Shown: one piece after another, positions 8,486 to 17,488 of the stretch
How the letters are laid out: each line of letters begins with the position of its first letter
Numbering within the stretch: position 1 is the stretch's first letter
NCBI RefSeq assembly: GCF_002968635.1
Contig: NZ_PVBN01000012.1
Location: 62,001 to 126,000, forward strand
DNA length: 64,000 nucleotides
Reading direction: 5' to 3'
Origin: Neorhizobium alkalisoli
GTDB lineage: Bacteria; Pseudomonadota; Alphaproteobacteria; Rhizobiales; Rhizobiaceae
Notes under the pieces: model-generated
Told to the model about the DNA's origin: nothing
Databases searched by the model: none
The model's input: only the letters and a program-made list of their open reading frames with translations
Position numbers and translations under genes: made by a program

Positions 8486-9536
8486 GCTGAGCCGCCCGGA
8501 AGCGGCACGCGCCGCAAAAAGCAAGAAACGCGCGACCGAGCAGCAAGCGCCGCAGCAGCCCCAGCAGACGCCGCGGCGTGCTGAAATGCGCGTCAGGCCC
8601 ACGGCACCAATCCTCCCGCCATCCAACATTCAGGGCAATGCGCTGATGGTGGTGATCGCCATCATGGCTTTCCTTGCCTGCCTGACGCTCGGCGCGGTGA
8701 GCATGGTGAGAGCCACGGCGGCGAGCTGGCAGAGCCAGATCTCCCGCGAGATCACCATCCAGATCAAGCCCGAAGAAGGGCTGGACATGGACGCGGCGCT
8801 GAAGAAGGCAAGGGATCTGGCACTTACCTTCGTCGGCACCCGCGAAGGCACGATCATGGACGATGGCGCCACTGCACGACTTCTGGAACCCTGGCTCGGT
8901 GCGGGCCTGAACCTCGACGATCTGCCCGTGCCGCGGCTCGTCATCATCACCATCGACGAGCAAAATCCGCCGGATTTCGCAGCCATGCGTGATCTCCTGA
9001 AGACGGAGATACCCCAGGCGTTTCTGGACGATCACAGGACCTGGGTGGATCGGCTGGTCTCCATGGCCCATACGACAGTGCTGATCGGAACCGGCATTCT
9101 GGTGCTCGTCTTCACGGCGATGATCCTCACTGTGATCTTCGCCACACGCGGGGCGCTTTCCGGCAACCGGCATATCGTTGAAGTGCTGCATTTCGTCGGC
9201 GCGGAAAGTTCCTTCGTGGCGAGCGAATTCCAGAAGCATTTTCTGAAGATCAGCATCAAGGGTTCGGCCGCAGGCGGCGCCCTCGCAGCGGCCCTCTTCG
9301 CGCTCGCCAACATATGGCAGGCCAACTCGCTGGCGACGCCGGAAAGCGATCAGGCGATGGCGCTGTTCGGCACCTTCACCATCGGCATCACCGGCTATGC
9401 CGGTATCTTCGCCACCATGATCGTGATCGCGCTGCTGACGACGCTGACGGCCCGGTTTACGGTGATGCGCACGATCGACGAGATCGATCTCATCCGCTCC
9501 GACCCGGCTCGTTCCGACGGATTACCCGCTTCTTGA
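8478..9536 (+). CDS. ftsX: cell-division ABC transporter permease FtsX
   Basis: A 352-residue permease partner of FtsE. A polar Arg/Gln/Pro-rich cytoplasmic N-tail of about 50 residues precedes TM1 (about 54-76). A large periplasmic domain follows to about residue 195, then three more transmembrane helices to near residue 330. This is the four-helix FtsX topology. The ATG at 8478 overlaps the ftsE stop; a TTG three codons earlier is less likely. FtsX transmits FtsE ATP hydrolysis to envelope amidase activators in other bacteria. The partner in this organism is not visible here. Confidence 0.93.
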   Translation: MNELSRPEAARAAKSKKRATEQQAPQQPQQTPRRAEMRVRPTAPILPPSNIQGNALMVVIAIMAFLACLTLGAVSMVRATAASWQSQISREITIQIKPEEGLDMDAALKKARDLALTFVGTREGTIMDDGATARLLEPWLGAGLNLDDLPVPRLVIITIDEQNPPDFAAMRDLLKTEIPQAFLDDHRTWVDRLVSMAHTTVLIGTGILVLVFTAMILTVIFATRGALSGNRHIVEVLHFVGAESSFVASEFQKHFLKISIKGSAAGGALAAALFALANIWQANSLATPESDQAMALFGTFTIGITGYAGIFATMIVIALLTTLTARFTVMRTIDEIDLIRSDPARSDGLPAS

Positions 9537-9600
9537 AGCCGCCATCGTCCCCCTATAGTGTGGCACTGTTCTCGCCACGAATCTCCGGCTATGGACAGTG

Positions 9601-10332
9601 ATGACACCGGCCCAGATGACACCCGACGATGGAGCAGGGCGCAAGCCGCGGCGTCTGGCCGGCGGCTTGTTTTCACGCAAGAGCCGGCTGCGCTGGCTTG
9701 CGCGGCGCGTCATCATGACCTGCGTTCTGATCATCGGCCTGCTTTTCGGCGGCTTCCTGTGGTTTGCCGATTCGGTGGCGTCGCTGAGGACGCCTGACGG
9801 CGTCAAAGCCGACGCCATCGTCGTGCTGACCGGCGGCTATCTCCGCGTCGAACAGGCGCTCGGCCTCCTGCGCGACGGTGCCGGCAAACGGCTTCTGATC
9901 TCAGGAGCGCATCCCTCCACGACACCAACCCAGATACGCAAGGTCACGCAGGCGTCGCCGGATCTTTTCTCCTGCTGCGTCGATATTGGCTACGATGCGA
10001 TCGACACGATCGGCAACGCCAACGAGATCACCCGCTGGATCCACGATCACGGCTACAAGTCGGTTCTGGTGGTCACCAACAATTACCACATGCTGCGCAG
10101 CCTCCATGAACTGCGCCGCGCCGATCCGGTGACCGAATTCATTGCCTATCCGGTGATCAATTCCGACCTCACCCGCAAGGCCTGGTTCACCGAGCCGGAC
10201 GTGCTGCGCACTATGCTTTCCGAATATGGCAAGGTCGTCCTGTCAACCATGCGTGACTGGATGGGCATCGAGCGCGGAACGGGCCTTCGTACCGAAGATG
10301 CCCCGAAAACTGCGGGCACCCCGAAATCCTGA
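9601..10332 (+). CDS. YdcF/SanA family (DUF218) membrane protein
   Basis: A 243-residue protein with a basic N-terminus, one transmembrane helix near residues 38-60 and a periplasmic DUF218 domain. The DUF218 core shows ADAIVVLTGG near residue 76, then a KRLLISG strand, and VVTNNYHMLRS, where the Asn/His positions are conserved. E. coli relatives ElyC, SanA and YdcF affect envelope integrity and undecaprenyl-phosphate or vancomycin phenotypes; the exact role here is unknown. It sits 64 bp after ftsX and before plsC, an envelope-related neighbourhood. An overlapping GTG at 9598 is an equally possible start. Confidence 0.8.
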   Translation: MTPAQMTPDDGAGRKPRRLAGGLFSRKSRLRWLARRVIMTCVLIIGLLFGGFLWFADSVASLRTPDGVKADAIVVLTGGYLRVEQALGLLRDGAGKRLLISGAHPSTTPTQIRKVTQASPDLFSCCVDIGYDAIDTIGNANEITRWIHDHGYKSVLVVTNNYHMLRSLHELRRADPVTEFIAYPVINSDLTRKAWFTEPDVLRTMLSEYGKVVLSTMRDWMGIERGTGLRTEDAPKTAGTPKS

Positions 10333-10423
10333 CAATCCGGAGCGCCCGGCCAGTTGGCACAATGCGCTTTTTTCAAGAGCCGATCTCGTGTAGGCAACGT
10401 GCGTCTAGAAGGAAGTCGTCTGT

Positions 10424-11215
10424 ATGCTGCTTTTGCGCTCGGTTCTTTTCAACACCGCCTTTTATACCAACATCATCGTGCGAATGATCGTGCTGAGCCC
10501 GATCTACTTCCTGTTGCCGCGCAAGGCGGCCTATCGCATTCCCAAGGCCTGGGCTGCTTCCAACAACTGGCTGATGGCGAAGATCGTCGGCGCCACCTTC
10601 GAAATCGAGGGCATGGAAAATATCCCCGAAGGAGGCTGCATCTTTGCGCCCAAACATCAGTCCGCCTGGGACACGTTCGCGCTGCTGCCCTACCAGCGAG
10701 ATCCGGTCTATATCCTCAAGCGGGAGCTGATGTGGATTCCGCTGTTCGGCTGGTATGTGGCCAAGCAGAGGATGATCCCGGTCAATCGCGGCGCCCGCGG
10801 CAAGGTCATGGTGGATGTCATGGTCCGCACCAAGGAAGAAATGGATGCGGGCCGGCAACTCATCATCTATCCGGAAGGAACCCGCCGGGCACCGGGCGCC
10901 GAGCCGCAATACCGCTACGGCATCGCCCGCATCTATCGCGACATCCAGGTTCCGGTCGTGCCGGTCGTCGCCCATTGGGGCCTGTTCTGGGGCCGCCGCA
11001 AGCTCGTCAAATATCCCGGCCACCTCAAGGTCCGCATCCTGCCGCCGATCGCGCCCGGCATGGACCCGGACGCCTTCTACGCAAAGCTCATCGAAACGAT
11101 GGAGCGGGAAAGCGACAAGCTGCTGATCGAGACCATCGAGGCCAACCCGCACCTGCCGCTCCCGCCGACGGCCGCCAAACGCCTTGCCGAACTGAAGGCT
11201 CAGTCCGCCGCCTGA
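10424..11215 (+). CDS. plsC: 1-acyl-sn-glycerol-3-phosphate acyltransferase
   Basis: Acylates lysophosphatidic acid to phosphatidic acid at the inner membrane. The 263-residue protein has an N-terminal membrane segment, the catalytic HX4D motif as HQSAWD (H78, D83), and the substrate-binding YPEGTR motif at residues 149-154. Rhizobial genomes carry several PlsC-like proteins, so an ornithine-lipid (OlsA) role cannot be excluded from sequence alone. It follows the YdcF gene after 91 bp and its last 16 bases overlap the convergent chaC gene. Confidence 0.88.
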   Translation: MLLLRSVLFNTAFYTNIIVRMIVLSPIYFLLPRKAAYRIPKAWAASNNWLMAKIVGATFEIEGMENIPEGGCIFAPKHQSAWDTFALLPYQRDPVYILKRELMWIPLFGWYVAKQRMIPVNRGARGKVMVDVMVRTKEEMDAGRQLIIYPEGTRRAPGAEPQYRYGIARIYRDIQVPVVPVVAHWGLFWGRRKLVKYPGHLKVRILPPIAPGMDPDAFYAKLIETMERESDKLLIETIEANPHLPLPPTAAKRLAELKAQSAA

Positions 11216-11736
11216 AGCCCCGCCGCGACGGAGGCGCCGACGCCTTCGAGCCAGAGGTCCCGGATGCCCATCTCCTTGAGGTGTTCGAGCGTATTGAAGA
11301 CATAGGCATCGTTCGGTCCCGACTGGCCGACGGAGCCCTGGACGATTTCCGCGGCATGCTCGATGCCGAGGGCGCCGGCATACTGGACATGATCGCGGTC
11401 CACGACATAGCCAACGGCCTTCACCTGCCGCTGGTTTGCGAGCGAAACCGGCAGGATTCTTTCCTTGTAAACATTGGTGACGAGCTCGCGCCGACGCAGA
11501 TAATCCAGCACGTCTTCACGGTTGTCGCCGCTGACGCGAAAAGCCACGCCCCGGCATGAACCGCCACGATCAAGACCGAGCACAAGGCCGGGTTTTTCGG
11601 GCGTGCCGCGATGCACATGGGACCAGACGCAAAGGGAGCGGCGAAAGCCGAAAGCACGTGCATCGGTGCGCTCCTCGAACGGGAAACCCGGATTCCACAT
11701 GAGAGAACCGTAGCCAAACACCCAAAATTCGTCCAT
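11200..11736 (-). CDS. chaC: glutathione-specific gamma-glutamylcyclotransferase (ChaC family)
   Basis: ChaC enzymes cleave the gamma-glutamyl bond of glutathione to give 5-oxoproline and Cys-Gly. This 178-residue protein has the N-terminal substrate-binding motif VFGYGSLMWNP (Y9-G10-S11-L12) and the likely catalytic glutamate E84 in RRRELVTNVY. The ATG at 11736 starts right at the conserved fold and has a GGGG ribosome-binding stretch; a GTG at 11748 would add four residues. Its 3' end overlaps plsC by 16 bp, tail to tail. Confidence 0.88.
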   Translation of the reverse strand: MDEFWVFGYGSLMWNPGFPFEERTDARAFGFRRSLCVWSHVHRGTPEKPGLVLGLDRGGSCRGVAFRVSGDNREDVLDYLRRRELVTNVYKERILPVSLANQRQVKAVGYVVDRDHVQYAGALGIEHAAEIVQGSVGQSGPNDAYVFNTLEHLKEMGIRDLWLEGVGASVAAGLQAAD

Positions 11737-11802
11737 ATCCCCCGCCACACCAAATCAACCGAAGCGTTCTGCACCAAATTTCCAGCACCATTGGAGAACA
11801 TC

Positions 11803-12807
11803 ATGGCAGCGTCAAGCCGATCCGGCGTCAGCGGAAAATTGTGGCTACTCGCCTGCATTGTGGTGGTGGCAATCGCCCTCTACACCGCCGGCTGGTTCTA
11901 TGCCGCCTCGGTGCTCAAGGAGCAGACCCTGGCTTTGCTGGGTAGCCAGCGGGACAAGGGAGTTTCCGCCGAATGCAGTGAAGCCGACTATCGCGGCTAC
12001 CCCTTCCGCATCGGCTTGTTCTGCTCCAAGGTTTCCGTAGACGACCAGGTGAACGGGATTTCAGCCACTTTCGGCGCGCTGCGCTCCGCGGCCCAGGTCT
12101 ACAACCCCGGCCATATCGTCTGGGAACTCGATTCGCCCGTCGAGATCCGCACCGGCCACGGCCTTTCCGTATCCACAAGTTGGGAAAACTTCCAGTCGAG
12201 CCTCGTGACCAGGCTTAGGGGCGTTGAGCGTGCCTCAACGGTGATCGAAAATTCCAAGACCAGCGTCGTCTCTTCCGCAACCGGCCAGGCCGTCGATATC
12301 AGTGCGGCGCATACGGAAATCCACCTCCGCCAGAACGGCAGTGATCTCGATGCGGCGATCACCCTGGAAAACACCGACACTACGATGAAGGACATGCCGC
12401 AGATCTTGCCGAGCCTGACTGCGAATGCCGATGTGACGCTGGTCGGCCGCGCCGGCATGATCGATGGCAGCGACCCGAACGGGGTGGTGCTCTACGACAC
12501 CGAGGGAGAATTGCGCAGCTTCTCCGCCGATCTGGGTCAGGGGCGGGTGATCACGATCTCCGGTCCCTTTTCGTTCGATGAACGCGGTTATCTGTCGGGA
12601 AAGCTGAAATTCAGGATCGAACAAGTCGACGGATGGCGCAACAGCCTCACCGAGGCGTTTCCTGACATAGCGCCCATGCTGGACACCGCCGCCAACATGC
12701 TTTCCGCGCTCGGCGGCGGCCGCAGCGCTTCGCTGGACCTCACCATCAACAGAGGCAAGGTCTTTGCCGGCGGCTTTATCCCGATCGGCGAAATTCCGCC
12801 GATCTGA
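11803..12807 (+). CDS. DUF2125 membrane-anchored protein
   Basis: A 334-residue protein with one N-terminal transmembrane or uncleaved signal helix (about residues 13-33) and a long beta-rich, probably periplasmic, region. Cys pairs occur in the early part (SAECSEADYRGYPFRIGLFCSK). This arrangement matches alphaproteobacterial DUF2125 proteins, which lack an assigned function. The ATG at 11803 has GGAG upstream; the much longer open frame from 11611 runs antisense through chaC and is not credible. It converges on tyrC with five bases between stops. Confidence 0.75.
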   Translation: MAASSRSGVSGKLWLLACIVVVAIALYTAGWFYAASVLKEQTLALLGSQRDKGVSAECSEADYRGYPFRIGLFCSKVSVDDQVNGISATFGALRSAAQVYNPGHIVWELDSPVEIRTGHGLSVSTSWENFQSSLVTRLRGVERASTVIENSKTSVVSSATGQAVDISAAHTEIHLRQNGSDLDAAITLENTDTTMKDMPQILPSLTANADVTLVGRAGMIDGSDPNGVVLYDTEGELRSFSADLGQGRVITISGPFSFDERGYLSGKLKFRIEQVDGWRNSLTEAFPDIAPMLDTAANMLSALGGGRSASLDLTINRGKVFAGGFIPIGEIPPI

Positions 12808-12812
12808 ATTGG

Positions 12813-13742
12813 CTATTTCTTCTGGTCGAGTGCGTGGCGCCCAAAATCCGGCGCGTCCACGTCCTGACCGGCCTGGACGATCGAACGGCGGATGGCGCGG
12901 GTGCGGGTGAAGAGCTCGAACAGCTTGTCACCCTCTCCCCAGCGGATGGCCCGCTGCAGATAAGCGAGGTCCTCTGAAAACCGCGCCAGCATTTCCAGGA
13001 TCGCGTCTTTGTTGTGCAGGCAGACGTCGCGCCACATGGTGGGATCGGAGGCCGCCAGACGCGTAAAATCGCGGAAGCCGGAGGCGGAATACTTGATCAC
13101 TTCCGATTCCGTAACCGTCTCGAGATCATCAGCCGTCCCGACGATATTATAGGCAATGATATGCGGCAGGTGCGAGACGATCGCCAGCACCTTGTCGTGA
13201 TGCTGCGCATCCATCTCGTCGATCAGCGAGCCGAGCGCCATCCAGAACGCCTTGAGCTTGTCGAGCGCCGCCTGGTCCGTTCCCGGCAACGGCGTAAAGA
13301 TGCACCAGCGGTCACGAAAGAGGCCCGTAAAACCCGCATCCGGACCGGACTTTTCGGTACCGGCGAGCGGATGACCGGGGATAAAGTGCACGTTTTCCGG
13401 CATATGCGGTGCCATCTGCGCAATGACGGAGGCCTTGGTCGAACCCACATCGGTAACGATGGCGCCCGGTTTGAGATTGCCGGCGATCTGCTTTGCAACC
13501 TCTTCCGACGCACCGACAGGCACGGAGACGATCACCAGGTCGGCATCCCGTACCGCTTCCGCCGCAGATGCGGTATAGCGGTTGCCGAGTTCAAGCTCTT
13601 CAGCCCGCCGCAACGTCTCGGCGCTTCGGCTCGATATGACCACTTCGCCTGCAAGACTGAGCTCCCGGACGTCGCGTGCGATCGACGATCCGATGAGGCC
13701 GATGCCGATCAGCGCGATCCGGTCGAAATGCGGCGTGCTCAT
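12813..13742 (-). CDS. tyrC: prephenate/arogenate dehydrogenase
   Basis: NAD(P)-dependent oxidative decarboxylase of tyrosine synthesis. The 309-residue protein opens with a Rossmann nucleotide-binding motif (IALIGIGLIGSS, G-x-G-x-x-G) and contains the family segment FIPGHPLAGTEKSGP and the HHDKVLAIVSHLPHI helix. There is no fused chorismate mutase or ACT domain, so it is the short TyrC form. Its ATG overlaps the hisC stop in an ATGA junction, so the two are translationally coupled. The aminotransferase and dehydrogenase pairing points to a tyrosine branch. Confidence 0.9.
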   Translation of the reverse strand: MSTPHFDRIALIGIGLIGSSIARDVRELSLAGEVVISSRSAETLRRAEELELGNRYTASAAEAVRDADLVIVSVPVGASEEVAKQIAGNLKPGAIVTDVGSTKASVIAQMAPHMPENVHFIPGHPLAGTEKSGPDAGFTGLFRDRWCIFTPLPGTDQAALDKLKAFWMALGSLIDEMDAQHHDKVLAIVSHLPHIIAYNIVGTADDLETVTESEVIKYSASGFRDFTRLAASDPTMWRDVCLHNKDAILEMLARFSEDLAYLQRAIRWGEGDKLFELFTRTRAIRRSIVQAGQDVDAPDFGRHALDQKK

Positions 13743-14848
13743 GCGCTTTTGCCCATAAATTCACCGAGCGTTTCGATGACGCCGCGATTGGCTTCTTCCG
13801 AGCCGACCGTCATGCGCAGGGCGTTCGGGAAGCCATACCCTTTCACCGCGCGGAGAATGTAGCCGCGGCTCGTCAGGAAGGCGTCGGCGTCGGTGGCGCG
13901 CTTGCCGTCGATGTCAGGGAAATGGATCAGCACGAAATTAGCGACCGAGGGAGTCACCGTCAGGCCAAGCGCTTCGAGGGCATGCGTCAGCTTGCCGAGC
14001 CACAGCAGATTGTGCTCGACAGCCTGTTCGACGAAAGCCTGGTCACGGATCGCCGCCGCACCGGCGGCGATGGCCGGCGCATTCATGTTGAACGGGCCAC
14101 GAACGCGGTTCAACGCGTCGAGAATGCCGGCAGGACCATACATCCAGCCGATACGCAGCGCCGCAAGACCGTAGACCTTCGAGAAGGTGCGGGTCATGAC
14201 GACGTTGCGGTTCGAAGATACCAGTTCGAGGCCGGCTTCGTAGTCGTTCTTCCGCACGTATTCGGCATAGGCGGCGTCGAGCACCAGGATGACATGCTTC
14301 GGCAGGCTGGCATGCAGTCGGCGGATGTCGGCGACCGGGACATAGGTGCCGGTAGGATTGCCCGGATTGGCGATGAAGACCATTTTGGTCTTGTCAGTCA
14401 CGGCGGCGAGGATCGCGTCGACATCGACGGCGCAGTCCTTCTCCTTGACGACCACGGGCGTTGCGCCCGCTCCCATGATCTGGATCTTGTAGACGAGGAA
14501 GCCGTGCTCGGTGATGATCGCCTCGTCGCCGGCGCCGAGATAGACGTGACAAAGCAGGCCGAGAAGCTCGTCCGAGCCGTTACCGCACATGATGTTCGCG
14601 ACATTGAGGCCGTGTACCAAAGCAATCGCTTCGCGCAGCGCCAGCGCCTGACCGTCCGGATAGAGTTCGAGATTGCCGGCGGCCTGTCTGAAAGCTTCGA
14701 TGGCCTTCGGGCTCGGGCCCAGGGGGGTCTCGTTGGAAGAGAGCTTGAAGACCCGAGCGACACCCGGAGCATGTTCCTTGCCGGGCACATAGGCGGCGAT
14801 ATCCAGAATGCCTGGACGCGGAACGGGCTCATTGGTGGCGATGTTCAT
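13739..14848 (-). CDS. hisC: histidinol-phosphate/aromatic aminotransferase
   Basis: A 369-residue fold type I PLP aminotransferase. Visible motifs are KLSSNETPLGPSP near the N-terminus, NPGNPTGT at 161-168, the PLP lysine K224 in TRTFSKVYGLA, and the substrate-carboxylate arginine R242 in LRIGW. The gene overlaps tyrC by four bases. The product may therefore act on aromatic keto acids for tyrosine and phenylalanine, on imidazole-acetol phosphate for histidine, or on both; HisC enzymes in this group are often bifunctional. The ATG at 14848 is preferred, as the 31 extra upstream residues are not family-like. Confidence 0.88.
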   Translation of the reverse strand: MNIATNEPVPRPGILDIAAYVPGKEHAPGVARVFKLSSNETPLGPSPKAIEAFRQAAGNLELYPDGQALALREAIALVHGLNVANIMCGNGSDELLGLLCHVYLGAGDEAIITEHGFLVYKIQIMGAGATPVVVKEKDCAVDVDAILAAVTDKTKMVFIANPGNPTGTYVPVADIRRLHASLPKHVILVLDAAYAEYVRKNDYEAGLELVSSNRNVVMTRTFSKVYGLAALRIGWMYGPAGILDALNRVRGPFNMNAPAIAAGAAAIRDQAFVEQAVEHNLLWLGKLTHALEALGLTVTPSVANFVLIHFPDIDGKRATDADAFLTSRGYILRAVKGYGFPNALRMTVGSEEANRGVIETLGEFMGKSA

Positions 14849-15025
14849 CGGATCAACCTTTTCGGAATGCCTTTTTGGCGGGTGATCCAGTGGCATTAAA
14901 GCCGAAAACGGCCTTTGTCGAGAGATGCCGGTTTCTGCCACCCATTCGATTTCTTGATGTCCGGTTGTCGGAAATGCCGCCGGCCATACGTCTTTGAGAA
15001 GACCGAAACATCAAGGAGCAAAAAC

Positions 15026-15454
15026 ATGAGCGTTGGAGATCATGACGATATCAGGGTGTTGCTGGACAATTGGGCGCAGGCCCTGCGTGACAAGGACGCC
15101 GATGCGATCATCGCCTGCGAGTCCCCCAGCATCCGCGCATTCTCGCTTGCTCCGCCTCTGGAAACGATCGGGCACGACAGAGCCGGTTTGCAGGCATGGC
15201 TGGACACCTGGGAAGGCGGCCTGGAGTTCGAGATCCGGAATACCGATCTTCGCCTCGGAGGCGACATTGCATGGTGCAGCGCGCTTGCGCGCCTCGCCGG
15301 CAGAAAGATCGGCACGGGAGAAAGCGGCCTCTGGTTTCGCCTGACCGTCACCTTCGCCCGCGAGGACGGCCGCTGGAAGATCGCCCATACGCACGAATCC
15401 GTGCCCTTCTCGATGGAGGGACAGCCGCTTGCGCTTTTCGACCTGAAGCCGTGA
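15026..15454 (+). CDS. SnoaL-like/DUF4440 NTF2-fold protein
   Basis: A 142-residue protein with the cone-shaped NTF2-like layout: helices with DDIRVLLDNWAQALRDKDADAI, then a run of beta strands ending LWFRLTVTFAREDGRWKIAHTHESVP. This matches the YybH/SgcJ subgroup of SnoaL-like proteins. Such proteins bind small ligands or are isomerase-like; no specific reaction can be assigned. The ATG at 15026 has a strong AAGGAG nine bases upstream; an earlier ATG at 14915 lacks one. It is divergent from hisC across 177 bp. Confidence 0.75.
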   Translation: MSVGDHDDIRVLLDNWAQALRDKDADAIIACESPSIRAFSLAPPLETIGHDRAGLQAWLDTWEGGLEFEIRNTDLRLGGDIAWCSALARLAGRKIGTGESGLWFRLTVTFAREDGRWKIAHTHESVPFSMEGQPLALFDLKP

Positions 15455-15470
15455 AGCCCAAAGGCAGGAC

Positions 15471-16211
15471 TTAACGCGTTCGCGTTGTCGGCACGCCTCT
15501 AGGGGCTAGCACAGGAACGAAGACGCGGCGGGAAGCGCGGGCTGCGACCGGCAGGCCCTGATAGAGGCGCTTTTGCGCTTCCAATACGATGACCCCGGAA
15601 AAGACCGGCCAGAAGCGCCGACCCATGCGCTCGAAGACCTGGCGCAGCCGCAGCACCGCACGAATCTTGGACGGCGGAAAGAACAGCGCCTCGGCGCTCG
15701 CTCCCGGCGTGAAATTCGTCTCGCGCAGCAGCGAGGTGAGCTGGCCCCTCGAATAGGGCCTGCCCGACCCGAACGGCGTATGCTCCATGCGCGCCCAGAC
15801 CCCACGCCGATTGGGGACAACGATGACGAGCCGCCCCCCCGGCGCCAATATGCGCCAGACCTCCTTCAGCGTCTCCCGCGGATTTTCGGCAAATTCCAGC
15901 GAATGCACCATAAGCACGCGGTCGATCGACGAGTCCGGCAAAGGCAGTTCTTCGTCGAAAACCAGTGCCGTCGACGACAGTTCGCCGACCGGCCAATTCA
16001 CCGCACCCTGCCCCGCCGGCATGAAGGCGAAGGTCCGCTCCGTATCGGCGCGGAAGCGATCGAGATAGGGGACTGCATAGCCGAGGCCGACCAACCGTTC
16101 CTCCGGCAGGCGCGCCCAAAGCGAAGCAAGCGCCATCACGATCGACTGTTCGGCGAAGCGGCCGAGCAGCGAATGATAGAATTCGCGAAGATCCACGATG
16201 TCGACGGACAA
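15471..16211 (-). CDS. class I SAM-dependent methyltransferase
   Basis: A 246-residue Methyltransf_11-type protein. The central part has LPDSSIDRVLMVHSLEFAENP (the acidic/loop region) and RILAPGGRLVIVVPNRRG (motif III strand and turn). The N-terminal SAM-binding glycine motif is degenerate (LVGLGYAVPYL). Substrate is unknown. It begins with TTG, judged from the conserved DIVDLREFYHSLLGRFAEQ opening. The gene lies divergent to gloB with 82 bp between, an arrangement that recurs in rhizobia. Confidence 0.75.
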   Translation of the reverse strand: MSVDIVDLREFYHSLLGRFAEQSIVMALASLWARLPEERLVGLGYAVPYLDRFRADTERTFAFMPAGQGAVNWPVGELSSTALVFDEELPLPDSSIDRVLMVHSLEFAENPRETLKEVWRILAPGGRLVIVVPNRRGVWARMEHTPFGSGRPYSRGQLTSLLRETNFTPGASAEALFFPPSKIRAVLRLRQVFERMGRRFWPVFSGVIVLEAQKRLYQGLPVAARASRRVFVPVLAPRGVPTTRTR

Positions 16212-16293
16212 AATGCTGACCTATGATGGTTGGACTTCGGTTGAGCAGTCTCTACATTGTTGCGCAAAGAGATTTGAGCAATAGGGGCAATGT

Positions 16294-17064
16294 ATGAAAC
16301 CACTGGAACTCGAAGTTTTTTCATGCCGAAGCGATAATTACGGCGTCCTGGTTCATGATCCGGAAAGCGGCCTCACGGCTTCGATCGACGCGCCCGAGGA
16401 AAAACCCGTTCTCGACGCCGCAACCCGCCGCGGCTGGAAAATCACGCATATCTTCACGACCCATCACCACACCGACCATGTGGAAGCAAATCTGGCGTTG
16501 AAGGAGAGATTCGGGCTCGAGATCATCGGCCCCTTCAATGAGGCGGTCGCGATCCCCGGTCTCGACAAGACGATGGCGGACGGCGACGAATTTAAGTTCG
16601 GTGAGCATCTGGTGCGGGTCTTCGAAACACCGGGCCATACGGCCGGCCACATCTGCTACCATTTCCCGGACGACAAGATCCTCTTTGCAGCCGACACGCT
16701 GTTTGCACTCGGTTGCGGCCGGCTGCTGGAGCGTCCCGCTGCCGACATGTGGCATTCGCTGCAGAAGCTTGCCGTCCTGCCGGACGAGACCGCCATCTAT
16801 TTCGGCCATGAATACACGCTCACCAACGCCAAGTTCGCCTTGACCATCGATCCCGACAACCCCCGTCTGCGCACCCGGGCCAAGGAGATCGAAGAACGGC
16901 GGGCGGCGGGCAAATTCACGATCCCGACGATGATGGGCCTGGAAAAGGAGACCAATCCCTTCCTGCGCGCCGCCGATCCGGCCATCCGCAGAAATCTGCT
17001 GATGGAAGGGAAGTCCAACGAAGAGGTCTTTGCCGAAATCCGCAAGCGCAAGGACAACTTCTAA
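16294..17064 (+). CDS. gloB: hydroxyacylglutathione hydrolase (glyoxalase II)
   Basis: Metallo-beta-lactamase-fold thioesterase hydrolysing S-lactoylglutathione to D-lactate and glutathione, the second step of methylglyoxal detoxification. The 256-residue protein has the binuclear metal motif THHHTDH at residues 56-62, the downstream metal ligands in PGHTAGHI and in FAADTLFALGCGR, and the C-terminal glyoxalase II domain with GHEYT. The usual THxHxDH pattern is intact. A GTG-initiated cupin gene follows with no gap, suggesting cotranscription. Confidence 0.93.
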   Translation: MKPLELEVFSCRSDNYGVLVHDPESGLTASIDAPEEKPVLDAATRRGWKITHIFTTHHHTDHVEANLALKERFGLEIIGPFNEAVAIPGLDKTMADGDEFKFGEHLVRVFETPGHTAGHICYHFPDDKILFAADTLFALGCGRLLERPAADMWHSLQKLAVLPDETAIYFGHEYTLTNAKFALTIDPDNPRLRTRAKEIEERRAAGKFTIPTMMGLEKETNPFLRAADPAIRRNLLMEGKSNEEVFAEIRKRKDNF

Positions 17065-17481
17065 GTGGGAGCCGCAGAGATCATCGAAGCGCTCGGCATG
17101 CAGCGGCATCCGGAGGGCGGTTGGTACGTGGAAACCTTCCGGGATTCCAGCGGCGGCGCTCGCGGTCATTCGACGGCGATCTACTATCTGCTTCAGGCAG
17201 GCGAACGGTCCCATTGGCACCGGGTGCGGGATGCCGCCGAGATCTGGCACTTCTATGCGGGCGATCCGTTGCTCCTTCGGATCTCGGATGGAATGAGCGT
17301 ACAGACGGTCACGCTTGGCATCGAATTGGGTAAAGGCGAACGGCCGCAGGCAGTCGTGCCCGCGGATGCGTGGCAGGCGGCGGAGCCGCTCGGCAGCTTC
17401 ACGCTCGTCGGCTGCACCGTCGCGCCCGGTTTCGAGTTCTCGAGCTTCGAGATGGCCGCGCCCGGTTGGGAGCCGGGCTGA
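17065..17481 (+). CDS. DUF985 (Cupin_5) protein
   Basis: A 138-residue cupin starting with GTG immediately after the gloB stop codon. It shows the DUF985 signature HPEGGWYVETFR near residues 15-26, then SHWHRVRDAAEIWHFYAGDP, where histidines and a glutamate could bind a metal, and PAGxW-like APGFEFSSFEMA at the C-terminus. Members are of unknown function. Direct abutment with gloB suggests one message and perhaps a linked detoxification role, which is inference. Confidence 0.82.
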   Translation: MGAAEIIEALGMQRHPEGGWYVETFRDSSGGARGHSTAIYYLLQAGERSHWHRVRDAAEIWHFYAGDPLLLRISDGMSVQTVTLGIELGKGERPQAVVPADAWQAAEPLGSFTLVGCTVAPGFEFSSFEMAAPGWEPG

Positions 17482-17488
17482 AGCATCC

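Noticed and set aside
11200..11215. 16-bp overlap of plsC and chaC as evidence of an assembly error
   Set aside because: Both proteins end normally for their families; tail-to-tail overlap is common.
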